This document shows positions 1 through 6,999 of a stretch of DNA of 34,554 bases, in pieces. The DNA is taken from NCBI GenBank assembly GCA_031276435.1, contig JAISNB010000037.1, forward strand, positions 1 through 34,554, read 5' to 3'. How positions within the stretch are numbered: the stretch's first letter is position 1; the number at the start of each line of letters is the position of its first letter. The DNA is from Burkholderiaceae bacterium (GTDB lineage Bacteria; Pseudomonadota; Gammaproteobacteria; Burkholderiales; Burkholderiaceae_C). Position numbers and translations under genes: made by a program. The notes beneath the pieces were generated by a model. The model was given only the letters and a program-made list of their open reading frames with translations, ran no database searches and was not told the DNA's origin.

Positions 1-111
1 CTCGTGCGCTACGAAAAGCTCGAACGCAGTTTCCTCGCCCTCAACCACCTCGCGGCGGCCATCATCGCCTTCCGCAAGGTGCCGTTGACCGTTAATATTA
101 TTTACGGATAG
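1..111 (+). mobile_element. 3' end of an IS5-family-like transposase gene (partial)
   Basis: Reading frame 1 is open from the window edge to a TAG at 109-111 and gives 36 residues. The stretch LVRYEKLERSFLALNHLAAA resembles the conserved C-terminal end of IS5-group DDE transposases, where an R-Y-E-K-L motif is followed by a hydrophobic helix ending the protein. The rest of the gene lies outside the window, so whether the element is intact cannot be judged. I could not identify a terminal inverted repeat in the bases after the stop. The ORF is missing from the supplied track because it has no start in the window. Confidence 0.7.
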
Positions 112-204
112 ATTCTAAGCACAACCAATACGCGCCGCGAACAATTTCCTGCCCATGCCATGGCGCTTGCTTTGGCGATGTGGCGCGCCAGGCAGCCTCG
201 GTTC

Positions 205-500
205 TTGTCTTTTCTTGCCCGCTATGCGCGGGGATGCCGCAGGGCGTGGTGGGGCCTGCGCTCATGCGGCTCGATAGCGTTGCAGACAGGGCAGTCCCTG
301 TGGCACGCGCGGCAGGCGGCAACGCGCACCGAGACTCTTCGCTGCCGTGCCGGGCGGGCGCTTGGGCAGCGTTGGGGGGTGTTGTTGTCTCATTGCACCA
401 ACAGTTTCAAGTTTTGCACGTGTGCAGGCATTTTTGCCAAAATTTGAGAACAAACCCATAAAATACTACTACTAAATCATTACTATTTTGTCTTTCCGGG
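205..500. repeat. Upstream block A, paralogous to 3730-3990
   Basis: Between the transposase remnant and the first operon there is no convincing gene. The segment shares ordered blocks with the DNA upstream of the peroxidase gene at 4089: gcagacagggcag (282-294 and 3807-3819), a 22-nt identical block containing gctgccgtgccgggcgggcg (340-361 and 3863-3884), ttgtctcattg (385-395 and 3907-3917) and tgagaacaaa (445-454 and 3952-3961). The order and approximate spacing are kept, so I read this as an old duplication. The small overlapping ORFs 160-461 have no recognisable features. The bases 112-204 show nothing I can name. Confidence 0.8.
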
Positions 501-537
501 CGACCAAATACAGTATATGGTTGTAACTATACAAATT

Positions 538-553
538 TGGAATGCCTGCTGCT
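538..553 (+). promoter_or_regulatory. Candidate sigma-54 (-24/-12) promoter
   Basis: The sequence TGGAATG-CCTG-CTGCT matches the sigma-54 consensus TGGCACG-N4-TTGCW at most positions, and the invariant GG (539-540) and GC (551-552) sit exactly 10 bases apart. It lies 80 bp before the ATG at 633, which would give a leader of roughly 70 nt. The match is by eye and no activator site is proven. A sigma-70-like TATAGAAT at 599-606 is an alternative, but it has no clear -35. Confidence 0.35.
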
Positions 554-632
554 CCAGGCGCGGAGCAATCCCAGCAGGCTGCATGACACGAAAATTTGTA
601 TAGAATCGCAGCTTTTCCCACCTTTGAGCCGC

Positions 633-1061
633 ATGGTGAAGTTTTCTCTGAAGCACAGGCTGGACTTTTTGACTGGACGCTTCCTCTCTCTTGCCACGCT
701 GTCGGGGGCTGTTGTGTTGCTCATGTGCTGTGCGTTCTCTGCTGCTGCGCGCGCGGCTTCGAACGAAGTCGTGGTGAAGCCCGGTGTCTTGCCAGTACCG
801 ATAACTATCAACAAATTCTACGAATTTCCACTGGTGGTTAGCGATGCGAACGGCGCTGGCGTACCAGGGCTGGGTCTGAAAATTCGCGGGCGCATGCCCG
901 AGCACGCTCATGGGCTGCCCACAGAGCCTCAAATCGTTGATGAAGGCGAAGGACGCTACCGGGTCAAAGGATTGAGCTTCAATATGCCAGGCCAATGGGT
1001 GATAGAAATTCTGCGTGACGGTGATTTGCTGTTTCGACAGAAATTCATGGTGCGGTTTTGA
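633..1061 (+). CDS. Secreted YtkA/FixH-like periplasmic protein
   Basis: This is a 142-residue protein with a basic N-terminus, a hydrophobic core (about 19-38) and an A-R-A cleavage site near residue 41, so it is probably exported to the periplasm. The mature part has the short beta-sandwich pattern of the YtkA-like family: MPEHAHGLPTEP at 89-100, then G-E-G-R-Y-R and F-N-M-P-G-Q-W near 106-122. The Met/His-rich MPEHAH stretch could bind a metal such as copper; that is inference. I chose the ATG at 633 because the track's longer version (537) adds 32 residues before the signal peptide. The stop overlaps the start region of the di-heme peroxidase, so the two are probably co-translated. The biochemical function is unknown. 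Confidence 0.75.
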   Translation: MVKFSLKHRLDFLTGRFLSLATLSGAVVLLMCCAFSAAARAASNEVVVKPGVLPVPITINKFYEFPLVVSDANGAGVPGLGLKIRGRMPEHAHGLPTEPQIVDEGEGRYRVKGLSFNMPGQWVIEILRDGDLLFRQKFMVRF

Positions 1062-2323
1062 AGTTCATCATGTCCAGGGTTTTGCTGGCCTCCTGCGGAT
1101 TGGTTTTTACTCTGCTGCTCATCCTGTTTCTGATGTTCCACCACACCCATGCCGGGAGTATGCATTCGATGTGGTCAGACGACGATATCGCCGTTTTACG
1201 GAGTTTGCGTTTTTCCACACAAGACGTTGCCGACAAGAATCGCTCCAATGAACTGCTTTTCCGGGAGGATGCCATCGAGTTGGGCAGGCGCTTATTTCAC
1301 GATACTGGCCTGAGCGGTTCTGGCAAAGTGGCCTGCGCGTCCTGCCATCGGCCGGAAGATGGTTATCAGGACACGCAGTCCATTACCTACCAGCTCGATC
1401 CGGACGCAATGCATCGCGCGCCCGGTTTGCTGGGAGTCGCTTTACAGGACTGGTTTTTCTGGGATGGTCGCGCGGACTCGCTCTGGAGTCAGGCGCTGGT
1501 TGTTATCGAAAGCCCGATGGAGATGGCGTCGAGCCGTTTGTACGCGGTGCGGCATCTGTGCACGCAATATGGGGGAAACTTTTCCGAGCTGCTACAAAGT
1601 TGCCGCGGGGTCGACCTGTCCGCCGTGCCCGTGCACGCCTCGCCGCGAGTGGCTGATGAGAACTGGAGAAATCTTGGCGCCGAACAGCGGGATAAGATCA
1701 ACAAACTGTTTGTCGTTATCGGGAAAAGTATTGCCGCTTTCGAGGCCGGGCTGATGCCACCGATCTCCCGCTTTGATCTTTATGTCGATGCGCTTGTCGA
1801 AGGCAATCATGCCAGGGCCGCTACGCTCCTGGATGAAAAAGAATTGGCTGGATTAAAGCTGTTTCTTAATACGCAGATCACCGGCTGCATCAATTGTCAC
1901 AACGGCCCGATGTTCTCCAGTTCGGGTTTTTTTGCCGTCGCAACCGACACGCCGGGAAAGCCGGAGCATGACCGCCAGCGTGGCGTTGGCATTTTGCTTG
2001 ACAGCGAATTCAACTGCCTGAAATGGGACGAGGGCGATTCCGGGGGCTGTCCCAAACTCCAGTACATCAAGAACGATCCCGCAGAGACGACGGGCGCCTA
2101 TAAGGTGCCCTCGCTGCGCAATCTTCGTCATGCGCCCGCTTTCATGCATGACGGTAGTCTTCCGAATCTCGGAGCCGTCATCGAACACTACCGGACTCCC
2201 GCAATTTTTCCCTTGCGGCATATTGATATTCGTCCAGCGGCAATGCTGCCGCATCAGCGCGAGCAATTGCTCGCTTTTTTAAATGTACTTGGAACAGGCG
2301 TTTCTCGCCAGGAACCTCAATGA
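1058..2323 (+). CDS. MauG-type di-heme cytochrome c peroxidase family protein
   Basis: The protein has 421 residues with an N-terminal membrane segment (about 8-28, uncleaved anchor or signal) and a periplasmic di-heme domain. The two c-type heme motifs are CASCH (93-97) and CINCH (277-281). Family landmarks are FWDGRADSLWSQA (about 134-146) and YKVPSLRNLRHAPAFMHDGS (348-367). Where classical bacterial peroxidases carry the Met ligand of the electron-transfer heme, this protein reads AVIEHYRTP, placing Tyr378 there as in MauG. It may therefore be a protein-modifying or high-valent oxidase instead of a simple peroxidase; that is inference. The start may be TTG 1058, whose TTGA overlaps the upstream stop, or ATG 1070, which has GAAG six bases ahead. 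The 3' end overlaps the next gene by 4 bp (ATGA). Confidence 0.88.
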   Translation: MKFIMSRVLLASCGLVFTLLLILFLMFHHTHAGSMHSMWSDDDIAVLRSLRFSTQDVADKNRSNELLFREDAIELGRRLFHDTGLSGSGKVACASCHRPEDGYQDTQSITYQLDPDAMHRAPGLLGVALQDWFFWDGRADSLWSQALVVIESPMEMASSRLYAVRHLCTQYGGNFSELLQSCRGVDLSAVPVHASPRVADENWRNLGAEQRDKINKLFVVIGKSIAAFEAGLMPPISRFDLYVDALVEGNHARAATLLDEKELAGLKLFLNTQITGCINCHNGPMFSSSGFFAVATDTPGKPEHDRQRGVGILLDSEFNCLKWDEGDSGGCPKLQYIKNDPAETTGAYKVPSLRNLRHAPAFMHDGSLPNLGAVIEHYRTPAIFPLRHIDIRPAAMLPHQREQLLAFLNVLGTGVSRQEPQ

Positions 2324-3303
2324 AAAATAAATTTTTCCTGTTGCCCTTGTTGTCCTTTTTTCATCTGGCAGCGCAAGCGCATGTGCAATGGTTTGTTACG
2401 ACCGAGCAGATGAAGAATGTTTCCCTGCCGCTGGACATGGTGAGCCTGTGGCTGACTGTGGGCGTGCTGGCCTGCACACTGGTCGCGGTGCTGTTGACCC
2501 GGCATGCCAGCATCTCTTCGATCACGGAGCAACTGCTTTGCCGCATTCCCGTGTTTGACCACCGGCTGTATCTGGTGTACTTCATGACCTTGATTGCTGT
2601 TTTTCTTGTCATGATCCTGCTCCAGGGCGGATTTCTCGCGCCCAACCTGATTTTGCCGCAATCCCTGTTGTCACTCGGCGTTTTGCTGCAAGCGGCCATC
2701 GTTGTCTGTGCGACATTCAGCACGTCGCTGGCAGGGATTGTGATGCTGATTACGACGCTGTTCGTTGTGTTCGTTTTTCCATCAATATCGATCAATTACG
2801 TGTTCGAGCTTGGCGCCATCGGCATTTTCATGGTGTTGAACGGGCCAGTCATCAGTACTGTGGATCAATGGATGCTGCCTGCGTGCAAGTCGGAACGGTT
2901 TTGGAAGCTTTCTGTCCGGATTCTCCGCATGGGTATCGGTTTGCAACTGGTCGTACTCGCCCTCACGGAAAAATTGATATATCCGGGTTTGGGGCTTGTT
3001 TTTATCGAGATGTATCCGTTTTATAACTTTTTCATCCTCCTCGGACTGGATCAGGTAAGCAATTTGCATTTCATTTATTTCATTGGTATTTCCGAATTGG
3101 TGTTGGGATTGATGTTGATGTTTGGCATTGCCAGCCGCCTGGTGCTGGTGGCGTTGGCCGCAGCCTTTACGACAACCGCCATTATCCACGGCGTGCATGA
3201 AATTCTGGGTCACCTGCCGATTTTCGCCGCCGCCGTTATTTTGTTGCTGGAATGCGTCAATCAAGCCAGACCGCGAGGCCAGTCCCGCAAGAAAGGTGTT
3301 TGA
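2320..3303 (+). CDS. DoxX-like multi-pass membrane protein with mature N-terminal His
   Basis: This 327-residue integral membrane protein starts with a cleavable-looking signal peptide ending A-Q-A before His21 (AQA|HVQWFV). About seven or eight hydrophobic segments follow. The C-terminal half (about 200-320) has a DoxX-like pattern: LTEKLIYPGLG, ISELVLGLMLMFGIASRL and a terminal helical hairpin. The start ATG overlaps the peroxidase stop by 4 bp and is preceded by AGGA at about 2310, which supports coupled translation and a shared role. If cleaved as predicted, the N-terminal histidine could coordinate metal through its amine and imidazole, as in CopC or LPMO proteins; this is inference. No function is established for this architecture. 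No clear terminator follows. Confidence 0.75.
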   Translation: MKNKFFLLPLLSFFHLAAQAHVQWFVTTEQMKNVSLPLDMVSLWLTVGVLACTLVAVLLTRHASISSITEQLLCRIPVFDHRLYLVYFMTLIAVFLVMILLQGGFLAPNLILPQSLLSLGVLLQAAIVVCATFSTSLAGIVMLITTLFVVFVFPSISINYVFELGAIGIFMVLNGPVISTVDQWMLPACKSERFWKLSVRILRMGIGLQLVVLALTEKLIYPGLGLVFIEMYPFYNFFILLGLDQVSNLHFIYFIGISELVLGLMLMFGIASRLVLVALAAAFTTTAIIHGVHEILGHLPIFAAAVILLLECVNQARPRGQSRKKGV

Positions 3304-3379
3304 GGATGTTTCCTGAAAAATCAATGAGATGCCACGGAGCCGGACGGAGCGGGAATATGCAGGGTTTTGCTAACGGCAT

Positions 3380-3725
3380 CTTTTTGTGAATGACAAGTTA
3401 GTTCTTGGTACTGCGTTCAAAGGGATGCGCCGCGCGGCAAACCGGGGCCATGCACACAGGGCATTGTTGCGGGCGGGAACGAACCGCCGCCCAGAATAAG
3501 TTGTTCCAATCTTCCGGGCGCGGCGTTCTCTTCTCTTAACCCGGAAGCCTGCTCATGAAGAAAAAGTGCTGCCCGCGCAATGCAGGCGCTGGCAGCCGCT
3601 TGTGCATGCCGCCAGCGATGGCGCTGAGCGCGCAGGATTGCAGCGCGAACGAACCCACCCAGTCCCCCGCACTGGATAAGGAAGGTCGGCCCCCGGCAGA
3701 AATGACTTCAGACGACAGCAAGTAA
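3380..3725 (+). pseudogene. Eroded copy of a peroxidase gene start and its upstream DNA
   Basis: A reading frame from ATG 3555 to TAA 3723-3725 (56 codons) is preceded by GGAAG. Its DNA aligns with the start of the intact peroxidase gene at 4089: gctggcagccgcttgtgcatg against gctggccgtcgcttgcatgt, then cgcaggattgcagcgcgaac against cgcaagatcgcagcgcaagc. The encoded SAQDCSANEP matches YAQDRSASEP of the intact protein, but a frameshift destroys the signal peptide and the heme domain is missing. Upstream similarity extends further (gcggcgttctcttctc against gcggcgttttca, and tgcgttcaaaggga against tgcgcttcaaagtga). I interpret it as a decayed partial duplication. A translated 56-residue peptide cannot be excluded. 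Confidence 0.6.
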
Positions 3726-3729
3726 GTGG

Positions 3730-3990
3730 TCTTGCGCCTTATATGTCTCAGGGCATGGTGGTGGAGTAGCGCGTGTGATCGATCACGGGCCGATGGCGCC
3801 GCGCGCGCAGACAGGGCAGAGACCCTGGGGGCGCAGGCAGGCGGCAATGCTACCGAGTCTCGCGCTGCCGTGCCGGGCGGGCGCCTGGCAGCGTTGAGCG
3901 GGATTTTTGTCTCATTGTGACAACATTTTTGCGCGTGGGCAGGCCAAAAAATGAGAACAAAGTCACACTTTTGGACTATTTTTTTGTTGT
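3730..3990. repeat. Upstream block B, paralogous to 205-500
   Basis: This is the second copy of the block described at 205-500, directly upstream of the peroxidase operon. Shared blocks keep their order. After the tgagaacaaa block, both copies run into an AT-rich stretch (actatttt). Together with the eroded copy it fills the gap between the genes at 2320 and 4089, which holds no intact gene. A sigma-70-like -10 (TATAGT, about 4018-4023) lies closer to the gene without a good -35. Confidence 0.8.
3907..3923. promoter_or_regulatory. Inverted repeat TTGTC-N7-GACAA, candidate operator
   Basis: TTGTC TCATTGT GACAA is a perfect 5+5 dyad about 165 bp before the peroxidase ATG. A second, looser inverted pair (TTGTCTCATT at 3907 and AATGAGAACAA near 3950-3960) brackets the same 54 bases. 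In block A the left arm is kept but the right arm is ACCAA, so the tight dyad is broken there while the outer pair is partly retained. This may be a regulator binding site. The regulator is unknown. Confidence 0.4.
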
Positions 3991-4088
3991 CATGCGCTTC
4001 AAAGTGACCAACTCCCGTATAGTGAAGGCTACTTCAAAGTAGCTGCCGTCCAAGCCTTGGGCGCGCGGCGTTTTCATGACCGACCTGT

Positions 4089-5132
4089 ATGAAGCACTAT
4101 CCAAAAAATGTTGTCCGCAGAGCGCGGACACTGCTGGCGCTGGCCGTCGCTTGCATGTTGCCAGCGGCGGCGTTGTACGCGCAAGATCGCAGCGCAAGCG
4201 AGCCGATCAAGCCCCTGCCGCCCAAACCCGCGCTGGATGCCAAGAAGGTCGAGCTGGGCAGGCTGTTGTTCAATGACGCGCGGTTTTCCGATGACGGGTC
4301 GGTGTCTTGCGCCTCGTGCCACAAGGTCGAGGCGGGCGGGGCCGATGCGGGGCGCAAGCTCTCTGTTGGGGTGCGCAAGCAAAGCGGAACCATCAACTCG
4401 CCATCGGTGCTCACGGCGGCCTACAACTTTCGCCAGTTCTGGGATGGTCGCGCCGACACGCTGGAAAACCAGATTCCGCATGTGCTGAGCAATCCGCGCG
4501 AGTTTGGCAGCACCTGGCCCGCGGTGGTGGCGCGCCTGAGCGCCGATCCCAAGCTGGTTGGCGCCGTCAAGGAGGTGTACGGCACAACCGCGCTTTCGCA
4601 GCGCAATCTGAGCGATGCCATCGCCACGTATGAACGCTCGCTGCCGGAGCCGTCGCGTTTCGATCAATACCTGCGTGGCGACAGCCAGGCCATTACCGAG
4701 GATGAGCGGCAAGGCTACGTCAAGTTCAAGTCGTATGGTTGCATTGCCTGCCACCAGGGCGTGAACGTGGGCGGCAACATGTATCAGCGCTTGGGCGTGC
4801 TGGGCGATTACTTCAACGACCGCGGCGGCCCGCTGACCACGGACGACATGGGGCGCTTCAACGTGACCCGGCGCGAATCGGACCGGCACGTCTTCAAAGT
4901 GCCCAGTCTGCGCAACGTGGCGCTGACGCCGCCTTATTTCCACGATGGCTCGGCCACCACTTTGGAGCAGGCCGTGCAGGCCATGTTCAAGTACCAGTTG
5001 GGCCGCAGCGCGCCGCCGCAGGATGCCGCCCAGATCGTGCAGTTTCTGCGCGCGCTGACGGCGCAATCGATTGAAAAGAACCAGCGCGGCGCTACCACCG
5101 CCGCCACGGCACAAGCGAGCCAGAAGCCATGA
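4089..5132 (+). CDS. Di-heme cytochrome c peroxidase (classical Met-ligand type)
   Basis: The protein has 347 residues and should reduce hydrogen peroxide in the periplasm with electrons from small cytochromes or copper proteins. A signal peptide (about 11-32, cleavage near A-Q-D) precedes two heme motifs, CASCH (74-78) and CIACH (218-222). FRQFWDGRADTLENQ (about 114-128) and VFKVPSLRNVALTPPYFHDGS (268-288) are family signatures. EQAVQAM places Met299 where classical enzymes have the axial ligand of the high-potential heme, unlike Tyr378 in the paralogue at 1058. The length fits the soluble family. The stop overlaps the start of the sensor kinase by 4 bp, so peroxidase and kinase are probably translated together, which points to regulation by peroxide, redox state or a ligand. 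Confidence 0.92.
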   Translation: MKHYPKNVVRRARTLLALAVACMLPAAALYAQDRSASEPIKPLPPKPALDAKKVELGRLLFNDARFSDDGSVSCASCHKVEAGGADAGRKLSVGVRKQSGTINSPSVLTAAYNFRQFWDGRADTLENQIPHVLSNPREFGSTWPAVVARLSADPKLVGAVKEVYGTTALSQRNLSDAIATYERSLPEPSRFDQYLRGDSQAITEDERQGYVKFKSYGCIACHQGVNVGGNMYQRLGVLGDYFNDRGGPLTTDDMGRFNVTRRESDRHVFKVPSLRNVALTPPYFHDGSATTLEQAVQAMFKYQLGRSAPPQDAAQIVQFLRALTAQSIEKNQRGATTAATAQASQKP

Positions 5133-6967
5133 AGCCCAGAACCCGAACCTTTGTCTCCTGGCTGATTGGCTTGCTGCTGGCCGCCCTGGCCTTTGGTGTG
5201 CTGGGCTTTCTGGTGGTCAAAAGCCGCAGCTACGACTCGCAACTGCGCACCGATCTGGTCGCCAACCTGCGCGATTTGCGCGAGATGAACGCGCGGCTGG
5301 ACGTGGATGTGCTGCGCTCGCGCAATGGCCTGAACAACGACTACGACCCGTTGGGCGAAAACTTGCAGGCCATCCAGAGCGTCAATGAGCGCCTGATGGC
5401 GCAAGCGGCCAACGCCCGCATGGATGCCACAGCCCTCAAGAATCTGGCCGATGTGTTCCAGCAAAAGCTCAATGTCATCGACGACTTCAAGGCCACCAAC
5501 GCCATTTTGCTGAACTCGCTGCGCTACCTGCCCACGGCCATGGAAGATGTGGAAAAAAATCCGCAGGCCGACGCCGACTTGCGCCTGCGCGTCAACCGGG
5601 TGGTGGCCGACGTTTTTCGTGCCAGCCTGCTGAGCGATTCGATCAACGCGCAGCAGGTGCGCGCCCAGTTGCGGCAGGTCATCGAGAACGTGGCCATCAC
5701 GGCGGGGCCTGAATCGGAGCTTGCGCAAATCGCGCAGGGCTTTCAGCTTCACGCGCTCACCATCTTGCGCCAGCGCGAAACCGAAGTGACCCTGTTCGAG
5801 CAATTGCAGGCCATTCCGATGCGCAGGCAGCTCGATGCCGCGCAGTCATCGCTGGAAGCGCAGTTCGAGCTACGGTCCGAAGGCAGCGAGATGTACCGCG
5901 ACTTCCTGGCCATCTACTCGGCCGTCCTGTTGCTGGGGCTGTTCTACATCGCCTGGCGTCTGGCGGCCAGTTACCGCCTGCTGGCGCGTGCCAATCGCCA
6001 GCTTGGCGAGGCCAACGCGCATCTGGAGCAGCGCGTGGAAGAGCGCACGCACGACCTCAACCGCGCCATGGAAGACCTCAAGGCATCCGAGGCCGACCTG
6101 ATCCAGTCAGAAAAAATGGCCTCGCTGGGGCAAATGGTGGCGGGCGTCGCGCACGAGATCAATACGCCGCTGGGCTACGTGCGTGGTACCGTGGAATTCA
6201 TGGATGGCGTCATGGGCGGCAACATCCACCCGTATTGCGAGCAAACGCGCCAGCTTCTGCAAGCCATGCGCAAGCCCGACGCCACCGAGGACGAAATCCA
6301 TCAAAACTACGAAACGGCGCTGGCGAGCATGGAAAACATGGACGCGCAGCTCACGAGCGATTTGCAAACCGCGCTGAAAAACAGCCTGCACGGGCTGGAC
6401 CAGATCAGCGAGATCGTGCTCAACCTCAAGAACTTCAGCCGCCTCGACCGCAGCCGCAACACCTTGTACAAGGTAGAAGACGGCATCGACAGCGCCTTGC
6501 TGCTGGCCAAGCAGCAGGTCAAGCACCGCAAAATCGTCAAGATGTACGGCAACACGGTGCCCATCCTGTGTGCGCCCTCGCAAATCAACCAGGTCATGCT
6601 CAACCTCATCACCAACGCAGTGCAGGCCACCACCGAAGAAAACGGCACCATCACCATCACCACGACCCACAAGAATGCCGACACCATTCAGATCAAAGTG
6701 GCCGACAATGGCAAGGGCATACCGGAAGATCAGCTTGGGAAAATCTTCGATCCCTTCTACACCACCAAGGCCATTGGCCAGGGAACCGGGCTTGGGCTGT
6801 CCATCGTGTACAAAATCATCGAACAGCACAAGGGCAAGATCGAAGTCTTTTCCAGGCCCGGGGTTGGAACGCTGTTTTCCATAGAGCTTCCCGTCGGCAG
6901 CGCGGACAAAAACGAACCCGGGGCGGAAACCACCACAAGCGGTGAGTTGCTGCTCCTGGATGATTGA
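5129..6967 (+). CDS. DAHL-domain sensor histidine kinase
   Basis: This 612-residue two-transmembrane kinase has TM1 at about 9-31, an all-helical periplasmic domain at about 36-250 and TM2 at about 262-280. The sensor domain carries the DAHL-like signature ARLDVDVLRSRNGLNNDYDPL. A cytoplasmic coiled coil follows (about 285-330). The H-box MVAGVAHEINTPLGY places the phospho-acceptor at His342. An insert of about 60 residues precedes the second dimerisation helix. The ATPase domain has NLITNAVQA (492-500), DNGKG (527-531), FDPFYTTK and GTGLGLSIVYKII. It starts within the peroxidase stop codon (ATGA) and is followed 32 bases later by the response regulator, its likely partner. The protein ends GELLLLDD, oddly like the start of a receiver domain. 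The ligand is not known. Confidence 0.88.
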   Translation: MKPRTRTFVSWLIGLLLAALAFGVLGFLVVKSRSYDSQLRTDLVANLRDLREMNARLDVDVLRSRNGLNNDYDPLGENLQAIQSVNERLMAQAANARMDATALKNLADVFQQKLNVIDDFKATNAILLNSLRYLPTAMEDVEKNPQADADLRLRVNRVVADVFRASLLSDSINAQQVRAQLRQVIENVAITAGPESELAQIAQGFQLHALTILRQRETEVTLFEQLQAIPMRRQLDAAQSSLEAQFELRSEGSEMYRDFLAIYSAVLLLGLFYIAWRLAASYRLLARANRQLGEANAHLEQRVEERTHDLNRAMEDLKASEADLIQSEKMASLGQMVAGVAHEINTPLGYVRGTVEFMDGVMGGNIHPYCEQTRQLLQAMRKPDATEDEIHQNYETALASMENMDAQLTSDLQTALKNSLHGLDQISEIVLNLKNFSRLDRSRNTLYKVEDGIDSALLLAKQQVKHRKIVKMYGNTVPILCAPSQINQVMLNLITNAVQATTEENGTITITTTHKNADTIQIKVADNGKGIPEDQLGKIFDPFYTTKAIGQGTGLGLSIVYKIIEQHKGKIEVFSRPGVGTLFSIELPVGSADKNEPGAETTTSGELLLLDD

Positions 6968-6999
6968 GACAAACCTGAAAACCAGGGAGAAAACCACAA

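Noticed and set aside
282-330. Possible sigma-54 site in block A (TGGCACGCGCGGC)
   Set aside because: The GG to GC spacing is not the required 10 bases and block B does not preserve it.
160-461. Short ORFs on both strands between the transposase end and the first operon
   Set aside because: They overlap each other, lie in the duplicated non-coding block, have no ribosome binding site and no recognisable protein features.
4074-5114. Long minus-strand ORFs opposite the peroxidase, kinase, mucD, lepA and gshA genes
   Set aside because: High-GC antisense shadows with Arg/His/Gln-rich low-complexity translations; the plus-strand genes carry the family motifs.
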